Source: Geotalea sp. SG265
Lineage (GTDB): Bacteria; Desulfobacterota; Desulfuromonadia; Geobacterales; Geobacteraceae
Reading direction: 5' to 3'
Assembly (NCBI RefSeq): GCF_022808985.1
Contig: NZ_JAKZFT010000001.1
Coordinates: 248,001-312,000 of the forward strand
Length of the DNA: 64,000 nt
Shown here in pieces: positions 17,895 through 27,509 of this stretch. How positions within the stretch are numbered: the first letter of the stretch is position 1; every line of letters begins with the position of its first letter. A model generated the notes under the pieces. That model was not told where the DNA came from. It saw only the letters and a program-made list of their open reading frames with translations, and ran no database searches. A program made the translations under genes and the position numbers.

Positions 17895-17928
17895 AACAAA
17901 AAGCCCTTTCAAGTTTCCTTGAAAGGGC
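17895..17928 (-). terminator. Rho-independent terminator after the tRNA pair
   Basis: On the minus strand GCCCTTTCAAG, loop GAAA, CTTGAAAGGGC, then TTTTTGTT. The 11-bp stem is perfect. It ends the short transcript carrying tRNA-Lys and tRNA-Glu. Confidence 0.9.
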
Positions 17929-17937
17929 TATTGTTTG

Positions 17938-18015
<78 letters not shown>

Positions 18016-18016
18016 A

Positions 18017-18092
18017 TGGTGAGCCGCGTTGGGGTCGAACCAACGACCACCTGATTAAAAGTCAGGTGCTCTACCGACTGAGCTAGCGGCTC
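18017..18092 (-). tRNA. tRNA-Lys (anticodon UUU)
   Basis: Read on the minus strand, GAGCCGC pairs with GCGGCTC, followed by A and an encoded CCA. The D arm is AGCTCAGTCGGTAGAGC, the anticodon loop CTTTTAA gives UUU, and the T arm contains GGTTCGACCC. All expected stems form. Confidence 0.96.
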
Positions 18093-18119
18093 GAAACTGC
18101 GTGCTGCAGCGAAGTCCCA

Positions 18120-18148
18120 TTTATACTAAAACTTTTTTTCACCGTCAA
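18120..18148 (-). promoter_or_regulatory. Promoter of the tRNA-Lys/tRNA-Glu unit
   Basis: On the minus strand TTGACG, 17 bases, then TATAAA, which is close to the sigma-70 consensus. It lies 28 bp upstream of tRNA-Lys and just after the purA stop, so the tRNAs need not depend on the purA transcript. Confidence 0.75.
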
Positions 18149-18169
18149 CACTTTTTTCCATAATTTATT

Positions 18170-20780
<2,611 letters not shown>

Positions 20781-20828
20781 AATCTCTCCCGGCAAAAATG
20801 TTGAATAGAAAACGGCAAAACGCCTGAA

Positions 20829-20857
20829 AGGCTAGCAGTATCCCAATGCCATGTCAA
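20829..20857 (-). promoter_or_regulatory. Promoter of hisZ-purA
   Basis: On the minus strand TTGACA, 17 bases, TAGCCT. The -35 is perfect and the -10 is fair. It sits about 50 bp upstream of the chosen hisZ start. Confidence 0.6.
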
Positions 20858-20872
20858 CAGTTAAATGGGGAC

Positions 20873-20898
20873 AAAAAAGGGTGCCGACTGCGGCACCC
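20873..20898 (-). terminator. Rho-independent terminator after the exported FG-GAP-like gene
   Basis: On the minus strand GGGTGCCG, loop CAGT, CGGCACCC, then TTTTTT. The stem is a perfect 8 bp and lies 27 bp past the stop codon at 20925. Confidence 0.9.
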
Positions 20899-20924
20899 TC
20901 TTGCATAAAAGACGCTTTTGGGAC

Positions 20925-22415
20925 CTATTCGACTTTCTTGACGACGATGGCGCTCGCCCCTTCATTCAGCAGCCCTTTCTTCTTCACCACCTCAAGAAGA
21001 ATCAGCTCTTTTGCGGCAGAGTCGTAGTCATAGTCGGCCAGGTAATTCTGACTCTCTTTGGTATGCCATTTTTCATCCAGAGTTGCACCAGTCCAGGCAA
21101 AAGCGAATACGGAATTTTTCTTGTAGGACCGATTGTTGCCGAAAACGAAGAAACCTTGATTTTTCGGAACGATGATATCGTTTTCGGGGGTGACGAAAAT
21201 GCGCTGTTCCAGGAAAGTCCAGCGGTAATCACTACCCGTTGCGCGGGTATTGCCCATGTCCTGGCGCTTCACATAAACCTCGCATCCCCCGAATTTGTCA
21301 CTGCTGCGCCACAATTCCTCTCCCGACTCAGCATAAACCAGCAGGTAGCCGTCCTCATGGACGACTACAGTGTACTCCTTGCCGGCAGCATCACGAAACC
21401 TGTTGAAATTGTAGATATTGGCAAACCTGGGCAATTTGACGGCACTACCCATGCCATAACCGTTGACGGTCTTGATCAACTCCCTGACATCGCCATAGAA
21501 ATCGGTATCCGTGCTCATCTGCTGTACGTACATCTTCTTTGTTTTTCCATCAAGTGCCAGCGCCCGGAAATAGTAAGGTAGATTTCCCGCCACCTTCTGC
21601 AAGCGGCCCTCTTTCTCGGTCCATATTTCGGAAGCGAGCGAGTCTCCCTTGACCAGGGTGATATAGACTTCGGGAGTACCATCCCCATCCATATCGCCCG
21701 TATCCACACCGACCGGTTTTGCACCATCTGCAAAAGTAATCGTCGCAATGAGCTTAGGTTCAGAGGACTGGTGATAGAGAAACAGTGCGTGCTCACCCAG
21801 GGCATAGATTTCTCTGCCCCCATTGTCCAAAGTGCGCCCACGAGCAACCCCCACTAAAGCTTCCGGCAGCCGGGTTGCGTTCGGATTGGCAGGACGGGTT
21901 ACTGCAGGCTCAGGCCTGACAATATCGGAAGCGTGTACCGGTACTGCCGATTGCGGCGCAGCCAGAGGAGCGGTTGCCGGCACAGTGGCCAAGTCAGGTT
22001 TCAAGGAAACAGCATCCGCAGAAAGTCTCCTGGTTATTTCTGCGTTCAGCCGCTGTGCCAGTTTGGTCATGGCCGGAATGAGATCATCCTCTCCTCCCCC
22101 CTGCTCGAAGGCCCTCGCCACGACCTTCCCGGCACGGTCCCTTGCCACCGCATCCAGGCTGAAAAGTCTGCCGGCTTTCGTATAGCTGCACTCGACGATA
22201 AGATCGCCGCCGGACTTGCTTTCGACTGTGGCCAGCGAGTCGTTGTTCAGACGTGAAACAAGCAACATCTGCAGTGTACTTTTGAGATCAGCCTGTTCTG
22301 GAGCACCATTTATCCTGAATTCGTTGACATACACCGGAATTGTTCCTGCGATTGATTGTCCGCAGGCCAAGAAGAGGGAAAGAACGGTAGCGAGGAACAG
22401 AAAGGTTTTTTCCAT
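20925..22415 (-). CDS. Exported protein with VCBS/FG-GAP-like beta-propeller region
   Basis: A 496-residue protein. ATG 22415 is chosen because GAAGGAG precedes it and a signal peptide follows (MEKTFLFLATVLSLFLACG...). Residues 25-140 look like a periplasmic domain that binds or senses through helices (LKSTLQMLLVSRLNNDSLATV). A Pro/Ala-rich linker at about 155-200 follows. From 200 on, short beta motifs with a calcium-type loop, DTGDMDGDGTPEVYIT, indicate a VCBS/FG-GAP repeat propeller. No enzymatic motif is visible. It might be an outer-membrane-associated lipoprotein-like factor (FLACG resembles a lipobox), which I cannot settle. It forms its own unit, bounded by terminators. Confidence 0.75.
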   Translation of the reverse strand: MEKTFLFLATVLSLFLACGQSIAGTIPVYVNEFRINGAPEQADLKSTLQMLLVSRLNNDSLATVESKSGGDLIVECSYTKAGRLFSLDAVARDRAGKVVARAFEQGGGEDDLIPAMTKLAQRLNAEITRRLSADAVSLKPDLATVPATAPLAAPQSAVPVHASDIVRPEPAVTRPANPNATRLPEALVGVARGRTLDNGGREIYALGEHALFLYHQSSEPKLIATITFADGAKPVGVDTGDMDGDGTPEVYITLVKGDSLASEIWTEKEGRLQKVAGNLPYYFRALALDGKTKKMYVQQMSTDTDFYGDVRELIKTVNGYGMGSAVKLPRFANIYNFNRFRDAAGKEYTVVVHEDGYLLVYAESGEELWRSSDKFGGCEVYVKRQDMGNTRATGSDYRWTFLEQRIFVTPENDIIVPKNQGFFVFGNNRSYKKNSVFAFAWTGATLDEKWHTKESQNYLADYDYDSAAKELILLEVVKKKGLLNEGASAIVVKKVE

Positions 22416-22541
22416 GGCAAAATCTCCTTCACGAGCAAAAGAAAGGTCAGACACTAAAGCTGTTTGACTGCCGGCCGCGAGATTATCTCAGGAGGGTATT
22501 GTGAAGTCAAAGGGTTTGTGTGGGAAACGGGGGGCGGGCAC

Positions 22542-22565
22542 AAAAAAAGGAGAGTTTCCTCTCCT
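22542..22565 (-). terminator. Rho-independent terminator after the small coiled-coil gene
   Basis: On the minus strand AGGAGAG, loop GAAA, CTCTCCT followed by a run of T. It lies about 35 bp after the stop codon at 22602. Confidence 0.85.
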
Positions 22566-22601
22566 GGGAGCTATCGCCATCGTACATCAGAAAGGCTCCT
22601 G

Positions 22602-22889
22602 TTACTGTGAACCACCTTTGAGGCCCAGCAACGTATCGAGCATGTCGTTTGCCTCGGCAAGCTTAGTCTGCAGTCTCTTCAGTTCCTCGGGACTGTAAAC
22701 CCTGTTCCCCTTCTTGATCTCCGCATTCAGCTTCTTAATCTTCTTCTGGATGCTGTCTACCTGGGATGCACAATTCTTTGAGGCCAGCAAGCATTCATCC
22801 TTCTGATCCTTCGTCGTGTCCGCCCCATACGCCGGGACGGTCGTTGCCAACCACAACGCCGAGATAATCATGACTGACAGTTTCCCCAT
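22602..22889 (-). CDS. Small exported coiled-coil protein of unknown function
   Basis: A 95-residue protein preceded by AAAAGGGGGGAG. It has a signal peptide (cleavage near AYGAD, about residue 23). The mature 70 residues hold two Cys (ECLLASKNC), which could form a disulfide. A heptad-like charged helix follows (QKKIKKLNAEIKKG and ELKRLQTKLAEANDML). It has its own terminator. No family was recognised; it resembles many small periplasmic helical proteins of Geobacter. Confidence 0.8.
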   Translation of the reverse strand: MGKLSVMIISALWLATTVPAYGADTTKDQKDECLLASKNCASQVDSIQKKIKKLNAEIKKGNRVYSPEELKRLQTKLAEANDMLDTLLGLKGGSQ

Positions 22890-22957
22890 GTGTGTCTCCC
22901 CCCTTTTGCGGTCGAGTAAACCATTAAGAAAAGTAAATCATTTTTTCTCTACTTGTC

Positions 22958-22987
22958 AAAAAAAAGCCGGCGGGTCGCCCCGCCGGC
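22958..22987 (-). terminator. Rho-independent terminator after the porin gene
   Basis: On the minus strand GCCGGCGGG, loop GCGA, CCCGCCGGC, then eight T. The stem is a perfect 9 bp, 23 bp past the porin stop. Confidence 0.92.
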
Positions 22988-23009
22988 CAAGAGCAATCCA
23001 TAAGACAAA

Positions 23010-24464
23010 TTAGAAAACGTAGTTCAGCATGACGGTTGAGTAGAAGGGGTCGTTGGGCTTGTCGCCAGCAGCAATGGCAGCACCAGTATTCGCATTTTTT
23101 GCGTTACCCTTGTAGTAGTTGCCCAGTTTCATGAAAGCACCGACCACACTAACATTCAGGTTATCCGTCAGCTTGTAACCGACCTCTGCATTGATTTCCG
23201 TACCGAGGTACTTGCTGTCTGCTGAACCAGAATTACCATTGGTCTTGGCAACAGCACCTGCACCGATATTGGCATTGCCATAGAGCTTGTCGGTGAACTT
23301 CATGTCATAGCCAAGAGCGCCAACAGTCATACCCTGGTTTTTGTTGTTGGAGGAACCCACGATGTACCCACCGGAATTGATCTCATACTTGGAACGGAGC
23401 AGGATGTGCAGATTTGCGCCATAGAAGGTGTTTTCGGACACACCGGAGCTGGTGGTATTCTGAACCGACTGAAAGGCGTTGCTGTTTCCCGCTCCCGGAG
23501 TACTGTCGCCGGAGGTGTAGGCAGCAACGAAATTAACCGTACCGGGGCCTGCCGCAACCTTGCTGCCCACATACCCGCCAAAAGCGCTCAGATGGCCTTT
23601 TACCGGGGTATCCAATGTACCGAATTGATAAATGAGACCGCCGTCGATGGTCGCAATACCCACTTTTGCCTGGGCATTAACCCCGACCATGTGCGTGATG
23701 CTCGAATTGGCAACACGCCCGGAATTGGTGCCAGTGGAAGCAGTTGTTGCAGCATCAGTGGTAAATGCACCGGCAAGTGCAGCATTGTCGGCATTGAGGT
23801 CATCATTGAGCAGGTAGTAGGTAGCACCTACTCTGAAATCCTTGGTGACATTGTATTTGGAGTCGAGAGCTAGAAAATCACGGGTATTTTTACCAGATAG
23901 TGCTTTTTCAAACCCTTTGCGACCGGCGTCGTCGTCGAAACGGAAAAAACCGATGGAGTTTGCCAGGTCGCCGTATTTTGCAGAGGCAAGGACACCGGCC
24001 ATATCAGCGTTGACCACGAGGCCGCCATAGGAGTCTACCCACGGCTGCATACCGACTTTGAAATTGATCTTGGTGGCAGTGGGGAGGTTGAAATCAAGAT
24101 AGACGCTCTTGGTTTCGAGGTTGACTTCATCGGCGCCAAGTGCACCACCATTATTCCTGCCAACGTTGTAGGAGTTATCGCCGAATTTGCTGTAGTCAAG
24201 CTCGAAGTGGGTGACCAGCTTCAGATCGTCACTGGCTTTGGCGCTGTACAGCAGGCGGGCACGCTGCTCCAGGAAGGTCTTTGTCTGGGGATCATCGCTA
24301 ATAGTGGCAAAGTGGGCTCCAGAAGCATTCTGGACGTTGGACATCACCCCTTTGAAACGATACATCCCATGAAATTCATTCTCAAAAGCCATGGCGGGAA
24401 CTGCGGTGGCTGCGGTCAGGGCGCCCACTGCGGCAACTGCCAACATTTTTTTCTTCAAACTCAT
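23010..24464 (-). CDS. Outer-membrane porin
   Basis: A 484-residue protein. ATG 24464 follows GGAGG; the signal peptide MSLKKKMLAVAAVGALTAA ends near AMAFE. The mature protein opens with a strand containing FHGMYRFKGVMSN, consists of amphipathic beta strands separated by Gly/Asn/Ser-rich loops, and ends YSTVMLNYVF with the terminal Phe used for outer-membrane insertion. These features fit a 16-18 strand general porin of the type common in Desulfuromonadales. It is probably abundant: it has a strong promoter, a long structured leader with an early terminator, and a strong 3' terminator. Substrate specificity cannot be inferred. Confidence 0.88.
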   Translation of the reverse strand: MSLKKKMLAVAAVGALTAATAVPAMAFENEFHGMYRFKGVMSNVQNASGAHFATISDDPQTKTFLEQRARLLYSAKASDDLKLVTHFELDYSKFGDNSYNVGRNNGGALGADEVNLETKSVYLDFNLPTATKINFKVGMQPWVDSYGGLVVNADMAGVLASAKYGDLANSIGFFRFDDDAGRKGFEKALSGKNTRDFLALDSKYNVTKDFRVGATYYLLNDDLNADNAALAGAFTTDAATTASTGTNSGRVANSSITHMVGVNAQAKVGIATIDGGLIYQFGTLDTPVKGHLSAFGGYVGSKVAAGPGTVNFVAAYTSGDSTPGAGNSNAFQSVQNTTSSGVSENTFYGANLHILLRSKYEINSGGYIVGSSNNKNQGMTVGALGYDMKFTDKLYGNANIGAGAVAKTNGNSGSADSKYLGTEINAEVGYKLTDNLNVSVVGAFMKLGNYYKGNAKNANTGAAIAAGDKPNDPFYSTVMLNYVF

Positions 24465-24577
24465 GTGTGCCTCCTTCATTGTTGTAAATAATAGAAATAA
24501 CAAGCAGTTACAGCAACTTCTGGATCATCACCACCTTTCCTCCCAAAATCAGGTCCGAAAACACCAATGGATAAAAC

Positions 24578-24740
24578 AAAAAAGCCCCGGCGCATCCGGT
24601 CAAAGGGACAGGCAGGGGCTTACAACAGCAATCGGGGCAGCATTACCATGCCACCCTTTTGCGGCAACCGGTGGGCTAAGCTGTAGATCTCTCTGTGTTG
24701 AGTTTGATAACGGCATGGACACCCAGTTGTTTTCAATTTT
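24578..24740 (-). ncRNA. Structured leader with early terminator upstream of the porin (attenuator, riboswitch-like or small RNA)
   Basis: A strong promoter at 24747-24775 would start a transcript near 24740. About 160 bases later the RNA meets a terminator: AAGCCCC (24615-24621) pairs with GGGGCTT (24582-24588), followed by a T run. Upstream segments can pair differently: CCGGT (24667-24671) with ACCGG (24596-24600) and AAAGGG (24654-24659) with CCCTTT (24602-24607). That helix encloses the left arm of the terminator and leaves out the right arm, so the two structures exclude each other. A local hairpin GGTGGCAT/ATGCTGCC with loop GGTA (24636-24655) lies between. This is the layout of a transcriptional attenuator. 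I could not match it to a known riboswitch class. The remaining stretch to the porin start, 24465-24577, shows only the ribosome binding site. Confidence 0.55.
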
Positions 24741-24746
24741 CGGACG

Positions 24747-24775
24747 ATACTATATCCGCTCGTTCAATTTGTCAA
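24747..24775 (-). promoter_or_regulatory. Strong sigma-70 promoter for the porin leader
   Basis: On the minus strand TTGACA, 17 bases, TAGTAT. The -35 is perfect and the spacing ideal. The stretch from 24776 to 24904 upstream shows no gene. Confidence 0.75.
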
Positions 24776-24904
24776 CAATCCTTATTAAATTGCCCTTAAC
24801 ACCCAGCGCGGGCAGCATCGATCAGGGTCAATGGGTAATCCTTATACTTTTTTTGCAAACAAAAGTCAAGCGTTTTCAAACAATGTTTCAAAAACTGAAA
24901 CTTC

Positions 24905-24934
24905 AAAAAAAAGAGAGGCCGTTTTCGGCCTCTC
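24905..24934 (-). terminator. Rho-independent terminator after the epimerase gene
   Basis: On the minus strand GAGAGGCCG, loop AAAA, CGGCCTCTC, then eight T. It lies 27 bp past the stop codon at 24962. Confidence 0.93.
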
Positions 24935-24961
24935 CCTCCATGGCGCCATGGGGTTTTAAAA

Positions 24962-25366
24962 TTAATGAGCAGATTGGCAGAGCTCCGTCAAGACACCATT
25001 GCTGCTCTTGGGATGAACAAAGGCAATTAGTGCTCCATGGGCACCCTTTCGCGGTGTTTTATCGATCATGCGCGCCCCGTCCGCTTCCAATTTTGCTATG
25101 GCAGCGGCAATATCATTTACTTCATATGCCACATGATGAATACCGGGGCCATTTTTCTCCAAAAACTTTGCAATGGGACTTTCGGTACTGGTCGGCTCAA
25201 GGAGTTCTATCTTCGACTCGCCGATTTCCAGAAAAGCCACCCTCACCTGCTGCTCGGGCACCTCTTCAGTTCCCTTGAATGCCATACCCAGCTGATCCCG
25301 GTAATAGGGGAGAGCATCAGCCAGGGCATTGACCGCCACTCCCAAATGATTGATCTTCGTCAGCAT
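24962..25366 (-). CDS. mce: Methylmalonyl-CoA epimerase
   Basis: A 134-residue enzyme of the VOC (glyoxalase/bleomycin-resistance) fold. It interconverts the 2R and 2S forms of methylmalonyl-CoA. ATG 25366 follows AGAAAGGA and gives the family N-terminus MLTKINHLGVAV, whose His is a metal ligand; further ligands lie in GIHHVAYEV and the Glu of GVLTELCQ. Two paired beta-alpha-beta-beta-beta units fill the sequence. It follows the mutase gene by 52 bp in the same orientation, supporting the assignment over other VOC enzymes. Confidence 0.95.
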   Translation of the reverse strand: MLTKINHLGVAVNALADALPYYRDQLGMAFKGTEEVPEQQVRVAFLEIGESKIELLEPTSTESPIAKFLEKNGPGIHHVAYEVNDIAAAIAKLEADGARMIDKTPRKGAHGALIAFVHPKSSNGVLTELCQSAH

Positions 25367-25418
25367 AACAATCCTTTCTCGCAAAGCGCCGCTATCACCG
25401 GCGGCGCCGCATGTCAAC

Positions 25419-27074
25419 TTACAGCACCACCGTCTCCCGATGCTTTCCGAACACCTCGCGGAAGACGTCCGCGATCTCTCCCAGGGTCGCATAGGCCTTG
25501 ACCGCTTCGAGGATGTACGGCATGAGGTTGTCGGTTCCCTTGGCCGTTTCTTCCAGCTTCTTCAGGGTTGCCTTGACCTTGTCGTTGTCCCGCTTGGCCT
25601 TCACTTCCGCCAATGCCTGTTTCTGGAATATCTCCACTTCTTCCTTCACCTTCAAGAGCCCGGCAGGAGGGGGTTCCTGGATGGTGAACTTATTGACGCC
25701 GACTATGACCAGGTCGTTGGTTTCTATGGCACGCTGGTAGGCAAAGGCGGAATCCTGAATTTCTTTCTGCTGGAATCCCTGGGAGATGGCTTCGACTGCT
25801 CCGCCGAGGTTGTCGATCTTGTCGATGTAGTCGAAGGCGGCTTTTTCGATCTGGTCGGTGAGGGATTCGACCAAGTAGCTACCGGCCAGGGGATCGATGG
25901 AATCGGCCACGCCGGATTCGTAGGCTAGGACCTGCTGGGTGCGCAGGGCAATCCGCACGGAGTCTTCGGTGGGGAGCGCCAGGGCTTCGTCCCGGGAGTT
26001 GGTATGCAGGGACTGGGTGCCGCCGAGGACTGCTGCCAGGGCCTGAATGGTGACGCGCATGATGTTGTTGTCGGGCTGTTGGGCGGTGAGGGTGCAGCCA
26101 GCGGTCTGGGTATGGAAGCGCAGCATCATGGATTTGGGATTCTTGGCCTTGAAGCGCTCTTTCATGATCTTGGCCCACATGCGACGGGCGGCCCGGAACT
26201 TGGCTACTTCTTCCAGAAGGTTGTTGTGGGCGTTGAAGAAGAAGGCGAGGCGAGGGGCGAATTCGTCCACATCTAGGCCGGCCTTGATGGCGGCATCAAC
26301 ATAGGCGATGCCGTCGGCGAGGGTGAAGGCTACTTCCTGGACGGCGCTGGATCCGGCTTCGCGGATATGGTAGCCGGAGATGGAGATGGTGTTCCACTTG
26401 GGTACCTGGTCCTTGCAGTAGGCGAAGATGTCGGTGATGATGCGCATGGAGGGCTTGGGTGGATAGATATAGGTGCCCCGGGCCATGTACTCCTTGAGGA
26501 TGTCGTTCTGAATGGTGCCGGAGATCTTGTCGGAGGAGACCCCTTGCTTTTCGGCGACGGCAATATACATGGCGAGCAGGATGGCGGCGGTGGAGTTGAT
26601 GGTCATGGAGGTGGAGACCTTGTCCAGGGGGATGCCGTCGAAGAGTACTTCCATGTCGGCGAGGGAGTCGATGGCGACCCCTACCTTGCCCACTTCACCG
26701 CGGCTCATGCCGGCATCGGAATCGTAGCCCATCTGGGTGGGGAGGTCGAAGGCGACGGAAAGGCCGGTCTGCCCTGCCTGGAGGAGGTATTTGTAGCGTT
26801 CGTTGGATTCCTTGGCGGTGCCGAAACCGGCATACTGGCGCATGGTCCAGAAGCGTCCCCGGTACATGGTGGGCTGGACGCCACGGGTGAAGGGGTACTC
26901 GCCGGGGAAGCCGAGCTTTTCTTCATAGCCGGGAAGTTCGAAGTCGGGGGTGAAACAGCGCTCCATCTCTATATCGGAGGTCGTCCGGAACTCCTCCTTG
27001 CGCTCCGGCGCCTTGGCCAGATTCTTCGTCACCATGTTTTCCTGCCATCCCTTCTTGGAATCCGAAATACCCAT
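25419..27074 (-). CDS. Methylmalonyl-CoA mutase, large (catalytic) subunit
   Basis: A 551-residue enzyme that rearranges (R)-methylmalonyl-CoA to succinyl-CoA with adenosylcobalamin. It starts at ATG 27074 after ACAAGGAG. Family signatures are clear: [28 protein letters not shown] near residues 60-88, and [18 protein letters not shown] and [19 protein letters not shown] at about 340-385. The protein stops after the TIM barrel: the B12-binding DxHxxG domain is absent, so a separate small subunit must exist elsewhere. That two-part form is normal in many bacteria and archaea. With the epimerase and acyl-CoA carboxylase nearby it forms the methylmalonyl branch of propionate metabolism. Confidence 0.96.
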   Translation of the reverse strand: MGISDSKKGWQENMVTKNLAKAPERKEEFRTTSDIEMERCFTPDFELPGYEEKLGFPGEYPFTRGVQPTMYRGRFWTMRQYAGFGTAKESNERYKYLLQAGQTGLSVAFDLPTQMGYDSDAGMSRGEVGKVGVAIDSLADMEVLFDGIPLDKVSTSMTINSTAAILLAMYIAVAEKQGVSSDKISGTIQNDILKEYMARGTYIYPPKPSMRIITDIFAYCKDQVPKWNTISISGYHIREAGSSAVQEVAFTLADGIAYVDAAIKAGLDVDEFAPRLAFFFNAHNNLLEEVAKFRAARRMWAKIMKERFKAKNPKSMMLRFHTQTAGCTLTAQQPDNNIMRVTIQALAAVLGGTQSLHTNSRDEALALPTEDSVRIALRTQQVLAYESGVADSIDPLAGSYLVESLTDQIEKAAFDYIDKIDNLGGAVEAISQGFQQKEIQDSAFAYQRAIETNDLVIVGVNKFTIQEPPPAGLLKVKEEVEIFQKQALAEVKAKRDNDKVKATLKKLEETAKGTDNLMPYILEAVKAYATLGEIADVFREVFGKHRETVVL

Positions 27075-27103
27075 TGTGCTCTCCTTGTCGTTTTAGGAAA
27101 AAT

Positions 27104-27129
27104 GTGGATAGTAAGGTAGCTTTATCCAC
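27104..27129 (-). promoter_or_regulatory. Inverted repeat in the mutase promoter region
   Basis: GTGGATA and TATCCAC, a perfect 7-bp inverted repeat with 12 bp between, begins 30 bp upstream of the mutase ATG. A weak minus-strand promoter (TTGCAA, 17 bases, ACTATC) overlaps it, so it could be an operator. The binding protein is unknown. Confidence 0.4.
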
Positions 27130-27203
27130 TTGCAATTTATGTGTTAATGGTCATAAAATTTAATCATCTACCGGTGCTTCATGAAGTGAGAAAGGAGAAA
27201 GCC

Positions 27204-27413
27204 ATGAAATGCCCAGTATGCAAAAGCCGGCAGCACAAGGACATGGAGCTTCATTCCGACGGCTTCACCGAAGACATCATGGAGTGCCCCAGTTGTGGAA
27301 CCATGTGGTCGGTGAATCATGGGGTCACCGAGATCATCAAAGACCCCCAGGAAAAGTCGTTTCTCGAAGCACAGTCGGAGTGCGTAGAGGGGGACGACTA
27401 CAACCTGCACTGA
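27204..27413 (+). CDS. Small zinc-ribbon protein
   Basis: A 69-residue cytoplasmic protein. ATG 27204 is chosen because GAAAGGAG precedes it; upstream in-frame ATGs have no such site. The N-terminal half is a zinc ribbon with CPVC (residues 3-6) and CPSCG (residues 27-31), spaced as expected for one zinc. The C-terminal half is acidic. No specific family or partner was recognised. It stands alone between two leftward operons and has its own terminator. Confidence 0.8.
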   Translation: MKCPVCKSRQHKDMELHSDGFTEDIMECPSCGTMWSVNHGVTEIIKDPQEKSFLEAQSECVEGDDYNLH

Positions 27414-27424
27414 AGATGCTGAAA

Positions 27425-27450
27425 CAGCAAACCCCGCTTCATAGGCGGGG
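27425..27450 (-). terminator. Weak hairpin after the carboxylase operon
   Basis: CCCCGC (27432-27437) pairs with GCGGGG (27445-27450). On the minus strand it is followed by TTTGCTGTTT, a poor T tract. It may contribute to ending the carboxylase operon. Confidence 0.4.
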
Positions 27451-27464
27451 CGGCGTGATTATGG

Positions 27465-27490
27465 AAGGGCTCCCTGCGGGAGCCCTTTTT
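27465..27490 (+). terminator. Rho-independent terminator after the zinc-ribbon gene
   Basis: AAGGGCTCCC, loop TGC, GGGAGCCCTT then TTT. It is a perfect 10-bp stem, 51 bp past the stop at 27413. Confidence 0.85.
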
Positions 27491-27509
27491 CTTTCCCCGG
27501 GTAAAGGAG

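Noticed and set aside
24578-24740. Possible GEMM (c-di-GMP or cGAMP) riboswitch before the porin
   Set aside because: The conserved GACGCAAAGCC core and its paired receptor are absent; only AGCC...GGTTGCCG is reminiscent.
24578-24740. Possible cobalamin riboswitch
   Set aside because: GCTGCCCC and TGTAAGCCC look similar, but the B12 box and the usual upstream GGTGCC segment are missing, so the class was not assigned.
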